Positions 43,804-53,289 of a stretch of DNA of 64,000 bases are shown one piece after another. The stretch is taken from NCBI GenBank assembly GCA_021018995.1, contig CM037584.1:45893811-45957810 (forward strand), read 5' to 3'. Below the pieces are notes generated by a model, which saw nothing but the letters and a program-made list of their open reading frames with translations, was not told the DNA's origin and did no database searches. This DNA comes from Chloranthus sessilifolius (taxonomy: Eukaryota > Streptophyta > Magnoliopsida > Chloranthales > Chloranthaceae). Both the position numbers and the translations under genes were made by a program. The first letter of the stretch is position 1, and every line of letters starts with the position of its first letter.

Positions 43804-44786
43804 GAGATTCTTTAGTTATAGTTTTTATTATTTTCAGGGGAGACAATTGTTATTAGTTACTTTTATTTTTTAGTACCATTTTTGGGTTTGCGTTGGGACT
43901 GTTTTATCCTACGTAAAACCTCTGCTTGTTTTCGATTATAGATGCATGGTTAAGAGTTATCACTTAATTAATGTCATCTACGTTTTCCGCTGTTGATTTC
44001 TTGAGCAATTTATTTTTAAATGATACTATTAAATGCCTTGATCCATATGCTAAATCGATATAAGAATTATGTGTATGTCCGCTTATCGTCTTAGCAAACG
44101 TGCGGTGTCATAACACGGAATTCTAGGCTCTCGAGATCGGGTAAGGATTCTGGGATTCTGGGTCGTGACAGTTTATCATCTTAGTTTTTCACACAATGGA
44201 TCTTAAGATCATGGGTGTATCATCAGACGATCGAGTTTTCATTTTATGTGGGTGGATTTAAAGGTACTCTTTGAATAATTCCAAGTTCTAATAGTCTAGT
44301 ACATAATATCTTTTTATATTTTTTATTTGTAAAAAATGTCTTTGAAATTACATGTATTCATGGAAAAAATATCAGCCATTATTTTTTATATATAGTTGTC
44401 AAGAGGGGTCAAATGAGGATTTTCTTCTAAGGGGGCAAGTAATGGGCGACAAAGAAATTTTAAAACTAAAATAGAGCTGCGCCATGATCTAAAGATCAAT
44501 GTGTACATATCCCCTTATAGGTGTTCAATGATCTAAAGATCTTTGGTGTAAAAGAATAGAAAAACAATAATTTTTATCATTTAATTCAAAATAGTCAAAC
44601 ACTACGTAAAATTAACGACCTCCCACCGTATAAATCCAACATGGTACGGGCTATAGAAATGATTGGCTAGTATATACTGCCTTGATCAAAGGATGGAGAT
44701 TATTTATCATTTTAATATTTTACATAATAGAGTTTGAAATCATAGGCATCAAATAACATGAAGACATGATAGTTCCATATGGTACA

Positions 44787-45096
44787 CTAGGGATGCAAGC
44801 TTTGAACCTAATCGTGAAAATGAAACAAAAACCGACGGTCCTGAACCGAGGAAGTACGATTAGAAAACCGAAAAAACTAAGGAAATATATTCAACAAATA
44901 AAAAATAGTAAAAATACTGACATCGAACCGAAAGAACCGAGATATTTCAGTTTCGGTTCGGTTTTAGTTTCAAAAAAAAAAATTCGAACCAAATTGTAAC
45001 CGATTCATTTCGGTTCAGTTTCGATCTAGAAGCCAAACCGATTACCGAAAAAATTGGTATCGGTTCGGTTCAGTACACCGAACTTGCATCCCTATA
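44787..45096. mobile_element. hAT-like MITE with GGTTCGG palindromic interior
   Basis: Left CTAGGGATGCAAG and right CTTGCATCCCTATA are inverted, and GTACA flanks both sides (44782-44786, 45097-45101). The inside is mostly CCGAAC/GGTTCGG words, so the single strand would fold heavily. The 77-codon frame across it is not a gene. Confidence 0.7.
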
Positions 45097-45125
45097 GTAC
45101 ATTTCCCACAAAGTGATCGGAATAC

Positions 45126-45287
45126 CACCACAAAAAACAAGACTATTAGCGGCAGCCAAAAACTGCCACTATTAACAAAAAGCTGCTGCTAATACCCTTG
45201 CCGCTAATAGTCTTTAATAGTTTTTTGTTAATAGCGGCAGTTTCTTGATTCAAAAAATTGCCGCTAATAATCTGTTTTTTTGTAGTG
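45126..45287. mobile_element. CACTA-like MITE, 162 bp
   Basis: Termini CACCACAAAAAAC (one change from CACTACAAAAAAC) and GTTTTTTTGTAGTG. The 3-bp duplication TAC is present on both sides (45123-45125, 45288-45290). The interior is self-complementary, with GACTATTAGCGGCA and TGCCGCTAATA words. Confidence 0.85.
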
Positions 45288-45323
45288 TACTAAGAACGTA
45301 GGTACTCGGTTGTACCTAATACT

Positions 45324-46023
45324 TGTTGGATTTGTCCCACATCGGTTGTCGCTTGACCATTCTTGGGCTATTTATATCTTGGGTAAACCTCACCTTACAA
45401 GCCGGTTTTGTGAAGTTGAGTAAGTCCCGTTGGATTTAGTATTATGGTATCAGAGCGGTTCTTTCTCCCTACGTCTCTCATATCTTGTCCACGTGATTTG
45501 GCTCAATCTCGCCAACATGTGTGGGGGCGTGTTGGATTTATCCTAAATCAATTGTGGGCGCCCTTTCTTGGGCTCTTTATATCTTGAGCAAACCTCATCT
45601 TACAAGCCAATTTTGTGAGGTTGAGTAATGCCCATTGGATTTATTATCATGATAACAAAGCCGTTATTTCTCCCCACGTCACCCGTATCTTGCCCACGCG
45701 ATTTGGCTCAATCTCACCAACACGTACGAGGGCATGTTGGATTTATCCTACATCGGCTGTGGGCTGACACTTCTTGGGCTCTTCATATCTTAAGCAAACT
45801 TCACCTTACAAGTCGGTTTTGTGAGATTGAATTAGGCCCATAAATTTTACATGGTATCAAAGCAGGTAAGCACAGGGATGTAGAGAGACACATTATACAT
45901 TAGGGGGCGTGAACGATAGTCCCACATCGTCTGGGTCCATGACCTTGGGCTATATATAAACTTGGATAAATCTCACCTTACAAATTAATTTTTGTGATTG
46001 AGTTAGGCCCATAAAATTTTACA
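45324..46023 (+). mobile_element. Tandem TRIM array: four LTRs, three internal segments, one TSD
   Basis: LTRs at 45324-45444, 45530-45649, 45735-45851 and 45910-46023 (114-121 bp), sharing TGTTGGATTT, TCCCACATCG, TTTATATCTT and AAACCTCACCTTACAAG. Each of the first three is followed by a primer binding site (TGGTATCAGAGCGG at 45445, decayed TGATAACAAAGCCG at 45650, TGGTATCAAAGC at 45852). Each of the last three is preceded by a purine tract (GTGGGGGCG, CGAGGGCA, TAGGGGGCG). The whole array is flanked by a single 5-bp duplication ATACT (45319-45323, 46024-46028). No coding capacity. Confidence 0.9.
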
Positions 46024-46264
46024 ATACTAGCTAAGTAAAGGTTGGGCAACTGCCCGAATAATCCTATTATAATAGTTTTGAAAAGTTCGCCCATGTGAAA
46101 CAGAATTGCTGTTATACTTAGACAATTGCCCCACCCATGAAGAGATTGAATTAGAGGTTAGCCCGTGTGAACCCAACGACGGGGCTAAATTGAACTGAAG
46201 CTAAAGACCCAAAGCGTAGGTTTCATAGATAGAGAGTAATAAGAGTTGCTAGTTATTTGGATTT

Positions 46265-46317
46265 AGTCCCACATCGGCGAGACACAAAGGCATGTAAGCT
46301 AAGTGAAGCTATAAATA
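46265..46317 (+). promoter_or_regulatory. snRNA promoter: USE plus TATA box of U1 locus 2
   Basis: AGTCCCACATCG at 46265-46276 and TATAAATA at 46310-46317, 33 bp apart, then 32 bp from TATA start to RNA start: the same geometry as locus 1. Confidence 0.88.
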
Positions 46318-46341
46318 AGCTGCGGTGGGCTTATCAAAAGC

Positions 46342-46500
46342 ATACTTACCTGGACGGGGTCAATGGGTGATCAAGAAAGCTCATGGCCTAGGCTGGTGGC
46401 CTCTATTGCACTTTGGAGGAGCACCCGCTTAGCATCTCCTCAAGTAGGAGAGTGCACGTCATAATTTGTTATAGAGGGGTCCGCGCTTGCGCGGCCCTGC
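46342..46500 (+). ncRNA. U1: U1 spliceosomal snRNA, copy 2
   Basis: Starts with the exact ATACTTACCTG that pairs with 5' splice sites. It has the GATCAAGAAAG loop I region, ATTGCAC of loop II (46405-46411), the CTCCTcaagtAGGAG hairpin, AATTTGTT at the Sm position (46463-46470) and a terminal stem CCGCGCTTGCGCGG. About 159 nt. Roughly 200 bp of upstream flank also match locus 1 (a GAATTGCTGT stretch, GACAATTGCCC), so the two loci arose by segmental duplication. The 5' end makes this the better candidate for a working gene. No plant 3' box was recognised downstream. Confidence 0.88.
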
Positions 46501-46529
46501 TAATTAAATTAATATTTTTCCATTAGATC

Positions 46530-48511
46530 TGATGCCAAACATTAAAAGTGCATATATAATTCATTGGGTAACCATCCCACGGTTAGACTACTCCTATTAG
46601 GCCCCATATGTGATATATGAATAAGAATCGACAATAATCACCACCGAAAATGACACTTATCGAAACATGATTCCTTCTCAAGAGAATAATCAGAATCCTC
46701 CTTCTCTAAAATCTCAGCTCCCCTCCCCACGAATATGGTACTTGAAAACATGAACACATGCTCGCATCATGATCTTAACACAAGGTAAAAACTTAAGAGT
46801 GCTTTACTTAATTTATTGCATGAGGAACGATAGCTTCGAACCCCCGATAAAATATCCACCATCGTCGTTCACATGAATCATTTTCACATATATCCAAGTT
46901 TCTATAAAGTTGGACACTTGACGGAACACAGTTACCGTTATACGATAGGATTCACATTGTCACATATCACAAAGGGTGTATGGATATCCTGCCGTACTGG
47001 TCACGGATATCATGCCGCGTCAATCACGGGTATTTCGCTGCGTCGGTCGGGTATTTACATATAAATCTCAAATCAAAGTGCATACATATAGCTTATCGCC
47101 GTATAATGTGATAATTATAGCTAAGTTTGAAAGTCCAAACAAATTCTCACACATATATCGGATCGAATTGAATAATGAAGATTCCATAAAATCTTACACA
47201 TTTTCTGAAAAACACATGCTTATTTTTTCTCCATTCTGAGTCATAAACAAAATTCACATGATTTTGTCCAGGAATGCATTATAACATAACACACATGCTA
47301 ATGTATTAAATGCACAGAATATCAAGTTTTTCTTACCTCAAAATCTCACGCCACGAGTGCTTATTCCACCGTTTGAATCCGCCTTGGCTCACACGAAATA
47401 AGCTCACCTAAACACGTAGATTCCATGATTCATACATTAGAATGATGTAAAATGTATGATGAAAGATTTCCCCAACATCTCAGCCAAAACACAACAATTT
47501 TTCGAATATGGCAATTTGGATTGATCGAATCCCATTTTCGATCGATCGAAATCTGAATTCAATCGATCGAAAATATCTCAATCGGTCGAATCCCACAGAA
47601 GCCAATTAACAACCACACAGTTCGATCGAACGAATTTTAATTCGATCGATCGAAAATATTTCAATCGGTCGGATCCCTCAAAACTCAAAACTTGGTATTG
47701 AACTCTCAATTGATCGGATTTAAAATTTGATCGATCGAAACTCTTTTCGATCGGTTGAATCCTGACAGCAAAATTTTTTAAAACCCGATTATATACGTTT
47801 CGATCGATCGAGTATAGAATTTGATTTTTCGAAACACATTTCGCTCGATCGAAACTTTTTTCGATTGAACGAATTTCCTCAAAATTCGTATACTTCTGAA
47901 TTGGGTCAATTTCGATCGATCGAAAAATACAAATTTCGCCCAATATTGGGTTCTCATTTCCTTTTCGTTCTTAGATATTACCCTATTTCTTAAGAATTTT
48001 TTATCACAACTAAGGTGAAACACTGTCTAACATAATTACATCATTCACACATCATTTCCATACCTTAATTTGATCAAGATCCTCTATCTTTGCTTCCAAA
48101 TCAGACTAGGGTTTCATGAGACGAACAATGTTTTGTTCTTCTTCAACTAGGCTCTTAGCTTCGCACTTCAAGAACGAATCGTTCTCGCATTCAACACCTT
48201 CGATTCACTCTCTCTCTTATTAACTCCAAATCATAAGCAATAAAGGGTATTGAATGCAAGGTTAATAAGGGTATTTATTTCCTTTATAACCCAGCCATAG
48301 GCTTAGGTGCAAAACAGATATACCTATATTAGGTATAAGTAGGTCCACTAACCCTTCAACACCTCCTATTCCCATTTCTCACACAAGATCCATATCATAA
48401 GATCTAATCTACCTACATTACCCAATCCTTAGGCATGGTCTTCGACGTGCGAACAGTCAGGCACATGCACCGAGGCATATTGTCCATGAGTCCAAACTTA
48501 AGGACGTTACA
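46530..48511 (-). repeat. Long LTR of a non-autonomous LTR element (3' LTR, minus strand)
   Basis: On the minus strand it starts TGTAACGTCC at 48511, right after a polypurine stretch AAGGTGGGGAGAA. The first ~430 bp recur at 49349-49783 and 50693-51119. The downstream end is not located; the limit given at 46530 is only where U1 homology stops. It contains the TCGATCGA-rich cluster at 47520-47932. No gene seen. Confidence 0.5.
47520..47932. repeat. Cluster of TTCGATCGATCGAA palindromes
   Basis: About twenty copies or near-copies of CGATCGA or CGATCGGT within ~410 bp, most in the form TTTCGATCGATCGAAA or decayed versions, spaced 20-40 bp. Short minus-strand frames here with repeated FDRSK/EKSFDR words are translations of the repeat. 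Confidence 0.8.
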
Positions 48512-48891
48512 TTCTCCCCACCTTAAGAATTTTCGTCCTCCAAAATTGATCTAACTATGAAGATTAGCCTAACGAAAGGTGACCTTGAAAGACACCACAC
48601 ATGGCTAAACATGCTACTGACTATATTAAAATTCTCATACACCCACCTATAGCAATTCATAGTTACATATAGCAAAATGACCATTTCACCAATTATTACA
48701 GAGAAGTCATAATAGTATTCACATCCAAGAAGAAAAATTAGCACCGTGGCAATCATGCTACAATAATTCTAAAAAAGAAAAGAGCAAATGTGGCAACCAT
48801 GCCACTATAGTTACGGAATTATACATTCATCCACAAAATTTCAATAGTTAAAAAAAATAATCTTTGGAGCTCACAAAATCTTCTAAATATG

Positions 48892-49340
48892 TCATGCATC
48901 AGCTCCTCCCTCTCGTCCGATAGGATCCGCCGCTGCAGCCGCGTCCTCTCTGGCTCCATCCGCCTCATCGAGCACGCATAATCGACATCCGTTGGAGGTA
49001 GTCCATTGGATACATGTGATGCATTGTGTCATCCAATAGGAGCTCGTGATAATCGAGACGACGATGCATTTGGCGAGTGCTTTCCTCAATGAGGGCCGCT
49101 AACTGTTTGTTGGTCATGCCGGCTGCCTGCTGAAAGAGAGGAAGGCACAGGCATGTGAGCGTACTGGGTGGGAGGTATCATCTCAGGCTGATTCTGGTGG
49201 GGCATATCATGGGGTGGCTGCTCGAGTGGAATTTCTTGTTGCGGGGCATCCTGGGCGGGTTGGTCTTGCTGTGGCGCGTTTTGAGCTTGGGGAGGAATGG
49301 GAGGCACTTGGGGTATTGGTTGGAGGCGTGGCTTCAGCCG
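48892..49340 (-). pseudogene. Gag-like fragment, tandem unit 1
   Basis: Minus-strand Gln/Pro-rich frame (PPIPPQAQNAPQQDQPAQ, about 49305 downward), then a shifted frame and an Ala/Asp-rich end with TGA at 48892. It matches unit 2 but has more damage (frameshift, missing middle). Next to the LTR fragment 49349-49783. Confidence 0.55.
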
Positions 49341-49348
49341 GTTGATCC

Positions 49349-49783
49349 AGATCCTCTATCTTTGCTTCCAAATTGGATTAGGGTTTCGCCAGACGAACAA
49401 CATTTTGTTCTTCTTCAACTAGGCTCTTAGCTTCGCACTTCAAGAACGAATCATTCTCGCATTCAACACCTTCGATTCCCCCTCTCTCTTCTTAACTCCA
49501 AATCATAAGCAATAAAGGGTATTGAATGCAAGGTTAATAAGAGTATTTATTTCCCTTATAACCCAGCCTTAGGCTTAGGAGCAAAACAGATATACCTATG
49601 TTAGCTATAAGAAGGTCCACTAACCCTTCAACACCTCCTATTCCCATTTCTCACACAAGATCCATATCATAAGATCTAATCTACCTACCTTACCAAATCC
49701 TTAGGCATGGTCTTCGACGTGCAAATAGTCAGACACGTGCACCGAGGCATATTGTCCATGAGTCCAAACTTAGGGATGTTATA
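49349..49783 (-). repeat. LTR 5' fragment joined to gag-like sequence, unit 1
   Basis: 435 bp matching 48078-48511 and 50693-51119. On the minus strand it runs TATAACATCCC... to GAAGCAAAGATAGAGGATCT and passes directly into the gag-like frame. Confidence 0.7.
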
Positions 49784-50183
49784 TTCTCTCCACCTTAAAA
49801 AATTTCGTCCTCGAAAATTGATCTAACTATGAAGGTTAGCCTAACGAAAGGTGACCTTGAAAGACACCACACATGGCTCAACATGCTACTGACTATATTA
49901 AAATTCTCACACACCCACCTATATCACAAATTCTAGCAATTCGTAGTTACAGATAACAGAATGAGATTCTATGCCATTTCACCAATTATAACAGAGAAGT
50001 CATAATAGTATTCACATCCAAAAAGAAAAATTAGCACCGTGGCAACCATGCCACAATAATTCTAAAAAATAAAAGAACAGATGTGGCAACCATGCCACCA
50101 TAGTTATGGAATTATATATTCATCCACAAAATTTCAATAGTTAAAAAAAAAATCTTTGGAGCTCACAAAATCTTCTAAATATG

Positions 50184-50695
50184 TCATGCATCAGCCCCTC
50201 CCTCCTGTCCGGTAGGATCCGCCGCTGCAGCCGCGTCCTCTCCGGCTCCATCCGCCTCATCGGCCACTCCAACTGCGTCATCGTCAGCTCTGTCGGCTTG
50301 TGGAGCGAACACACTAGCACGCATAATCAACATCCGTTGAAGGTAGTCCGTTGGATACATGTAATGCATCGTGTCATCCAATAGGAGCTCGTGGTAATCG
50401 AGACGACGATGCATTTGGCGAGTGCTTTCCTCAATGAGGACTGCTAACTGCTTGTTGGTCATGCGGCTGCTTGCTGAAAGAGGGGAGGCACGGACATGTG
50501 AGCGTACTGGGCGGGAGGTATCATCTCGGGCTGATCCTGGTGGGGCATATCATGGGGTGGCTGCTCGAGTGAAATTTCTTGTTGCGGGGCGTCTTGGGCG
50601 GGCTGGTCTTGCTGTGGCGCATTTTGAGCTTGGGGAGGAATGGGAGGCACTTGGGTATTGGTTGGAGGCGTGGCTTCAGCCGGTTGTTCCAGATC
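50184..50695 (-). pseudogene. Gag-like protein, tandem unit 2 (frameshifted)
   Basis: Minus-strand frame EAKIEDLEQPAEATPP.. followed by the Gln/Pro-rich stretch, a frameshift near 50462, then MTNKQLAVLIEESTRQMHRR, LDYHELLLDDTMHYMYPTDY and an Ala/Asp-rich tail ending GGADA and TGA (50184-50186). About 170 residues in all. No protease, integrase or RT follows; the frame runs straight into the polypurine tract and LTR. This fits a non-autonomous gag-only element, or a plant-transposon protein of the kind annotated beside long LTRs. Exact family not recognised. Confidence 0.55.
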
Positions 50696-51119
50696 CTCTA
50701 TCTTTGCTTCCAAATTGGACTAGGGTTTCGCCAGACGAACAACATTTTGTTCTTCTTCAACCAGGCTCTTAGCTTCGCACTTCAAGAACGAATCGTTCTC
50801 GCATTCAACCGCATTCAACACCTTCGATTCACCCTCTCTCTTCTTAACTCCAAATCATAAGCAATAAAGGGTATTTAATGCAAGGTTAATAAGGGTACCC
50901 AGCTTTAGGCTTAGGTGCAAAACAGATTTACCTATGTTAGGTATAAGAAGGTCCACTAACCCTTCAACACCTCCTATTCCTATTTCTTACACAAGATCCA
51001 TACCATAAGATCTAATCTACCTACCTTACCAAATCCTTAGGCATGGTCTTCGACGTGCGAACAGTCAGGCATGCGCCCCGAGGCGTACTGTCTATGAGTC
51101 CAAAGTTAGGGACGTTACA
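50693..51119 (-). repeat. LTR 5' fragment joined to gag-like sequence, unit 2
   Basis: 427 bp, TGTAACGTCCC at 51119 on the minus strand. It ends GAGGATCT at the gag-like frame. Together with 49349-49783 it shows a tandem arrangement with ~1272- and ~1336-bp periods. Confidence 0.7.
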
Positions 51120-51714
51120 ATGCGTGCCATCATATTATCAATTTTTGATTTCACGGAGCACAAAAAAATGACTAGAAAATTACGTAGCACAAATCACGCT
51201 CAAATGTGATTTTTAGGTCACCTTTTGAGATACGTGCCATGTTGAACAAGAAACTCAATGTCTAATGGTACACCCTTAATCTCCAAATCCATTTTGTGGA
51301 AGCTTGGACTAAAAAAAATCATCTGATTCAGAGTAATCAACAGGTTTTCCTAAGTTCCCTCAAAGGTTCGGTGAGTGCAAATAATGGTACCCTTCAGAAT
51401 ATGTCGTAGAGGGGATGGTTCCGGCCAATCCTCCACAGTGATTTTTCGGATCACTTTATTTGGATATATGAGCTACCATTCTGAAAAGTGATCAGAGAAC
51501 AAGGTTTGACGTATGCCATAATCATGTCTATTTTTAGGGATATGTGACAGTAGAATCAAAATCTAACTATTTAACGATGGGCCCATGATTTCAAAATCTT
51601 TTATGCCGAACATTGGGACGAAAAAAGACCTTCAACTTCTAATTCAATGTTCAAGCACATTAAACTGAGTTGAAAAGGAAGAACGAATGGATTGTAAATT
51701 AAGGTACCTTTTAG
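51120..51714. other. Unassigned stretch with MITE-like phrases
   Basis: Holds words shared with the foldback MITE at 54550 (GTGCCATGTTGAA, CTAATGGTAC, ATCTGATTCA) but no paired ends. No gene seen. Confidence 0.3.
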
Positions 51715-51722
51715 ATTGTGCC

Positions 51723-51899
51723 CATGGATCAAAATATCGTCCGATACGTAGCGGTATCGGACGATACGTATCGGTATTGGACTCGAACGATACATTCAAT
51801 GTATCGTCCGATACAGACCGATACCGATACGTATCGTCCGATACGTATCGTTTTGGAGCTCGGACGATACGTATCGGTAACTTGATATTTTAACCCATG
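51723..51899. mobile_element. hAT-like MITE made of ATACGTATCGG palindromes, 177 bp
   Basis: Termini CATGGATCAAAATATC and GATATTTTAACCCATG are inverted with two mismatches. The 8-bp duplication ATTGTGCC is exact (51715-51722, 51900-51907). Almost all the interior is CGATACGTATCGG/CGTCCGATAC words. Short frames of RYRYVSSDT type are its translation. Confidence 0.9.
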
Positions 51900-51907
51900 A
51901 TTGTGCC

Positions 51908-52650
51908 TCACTAGGGCTCTCATTCTCAATGGGTTGGGTCAAGTCAAGCATATATGCCTTACTCGACCGGATGCCATGGTGCATCTCTACCCGTTCCTTG
52001 GTGCAACTCTACCTGATCCGACCTAACAGATCAGAGTATATGTCTGACCGACACAAAAACTTGACCTGACATGATGCCCAACCTAAAAACCCGATTTGTA
52101 CCAGACTCAAATCGGAAAATTTATTTTCATCCTCGATTTTCAACTAGAAACCCTCAACTTTAACTTGAAGCAAGTAATACTTGTGCCAGACTTAAATCGG
52201 AAGCAAATAGTAGTTACACCAAAGGGGCTTTTGGGTTTAGTCCCAATGAGGGTGAGTTTCTAAAATTCTTATTTTTTTTACCTTTGATCTTGAAATTTGT
52301 AGTTTTTTTTCACTCATAATCCTAAAGTTACCTCCTTAGGTAATTTCAATGCTCATTTCATTCGTTCAGGTTATTTTTCATTAATATTTGTGAAACCTCT
52401 TTTTAAAACCTTTATTGTGCCCCATCTCTTTACCAATTCTTTTACACCATCAAATAAAATTTTAGCTCTGCTTGGTCCATCCAATTAATATTTGTGAACC
52501 TTTAGGCCTCTTTTGGGTGTTTCTTGTCTTTTCTTATAAAAGCTCAGAAAACTGAAAGCTTTGATTCTTGTTGATTCATGACAGACTCAAATTCCTTTTC
52601 CCAGATGTGGTCTTAAGTCTCTTTGATTCCTGATTTTTCTCAGAAAAACA
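51908..52650. other. Unassigned stretch
   Basis: No terminal repeats or gene recognised. Confidence 0.3.
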
Positions 52651-52659
52651 TATAATTTT

Positions 52660-53275
52660 AAGGTTGTGCAGAAAATCGACCAAACCGACCCTACCGACTG
52701 AAACCGACCGAAATTTCGGTTCGGTTTCAGTTTTAGGGCATATTGGTTCAGTTTCGGTATTGGCAAAGTTGTTTATCGGGATATCGGTTTGGTTTCAGTA
52801 TTGGAAAAGTGATTTATCGGGATATTGGTTCGGTTTCAATTTTGACGTAAAAAACCTAAAACCGAACCGATAAGAAACCAATAATAGGGTATTACTTAGG
52901 TGCATACAAAAGTAGGTTTTTTTTTTTTTTTTTTTTTTTTTAAATAATAGGATTACTTGAGTAATATGAATTATTTTCTTTTTTTTACAAATAATAGGTA
53001 TTATTTGTAAAAATGAAATTTTACAAATAATACCGAAAAAGGAAATCACAAAAATAGGTATTATTTGTAATTAATTAATTATTTATTTATTTATTTTAAA
53101 TTTTACAAATAAAAAACCTGAGGTTTAGAAACCAAAAATCATTATTAGTTCGGTTTCGGTTTCGGTTTAGAGGCTTATCGGTTCGGTTTGGTTTCAGTTT
53201 GAGAAACTAGAGACCGATAGTTACCGGTCCGGTTTTGGTTTAGCATGAAAACCGACCCGAACCAACCTGATAACA
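52660..53275. mobile_element. hAT-like element remnant with GGTTCGGTTTCGG interior and poly(T)
   Basis: Both flanks of the region carry ACCGAACC/GGTTCGGTTTC words in opposite orientation (52676-52875 and 53145-53275). The right end, read on the minus strand, starts TAGGAGTGTTATCAGG, similar to hAT termini (TAGGGNTG). Between them lie a 25-bp T-run (52917-52941) and inverted TTACAAATAAT/ATTATTTGTAA repeats. The left terminus is decayed. Confidence 0.5.
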
Positions 53276-53289
53276 CTCCTACATAATCC

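Larger units (their letters stand above)
39739..44170 (+). mobile_element. Solo LTR A (Gypsy, Tekay/Del-like), 4432 bp
   Basis: It begins TGTTATGACCCGG and ends TGGGTCGTGACA, with a 5-bp duplication GTTTA (39734-39738, 44171-44175). Same family as solo LTR B: the two align over the CGACAGGTGGGTGCC block (~40262), the block at 42770-42950, the block around 43190-43260 and the terminal ~600 bp. It is longer than B because of extra sequence between about 40335 and 42600, rich in (AT)n, (GA)n and poly(A), probably later insertions. No protein gene; the 40-100-codon frames here follow low-complexity sequence. Confidence 0.8.
39647..44269. mobile_element. MITE with MULE-like termini, split by solo LTR A
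   Basis: Left end AAGTACCTTTAAATCTACCC; right end GGTGGATTTAAAGGTACTC (inverted). Flanked by a 9-bp duplication TTTGAATAA (39638-39646, 44270-44278), the classic MULE length. Without the inserted LTR it would be ~190 bp. Confidence 0.8.

Noticed and set aside
45445-45458. tRNA-Met gene fragment (TGGTATCAGAGCGG)
   Set aside because: It is a retrotransposon primer binding site: only the tRNA 3'-end complement is present, next to an LTR.
47520-47932. CRISPR-like or binding-array locus from a bacterial insert
   Set aside because: The TCGATCGA words lie inside a plant LTR and vary in length and spacing; no bacterial genes nearby.
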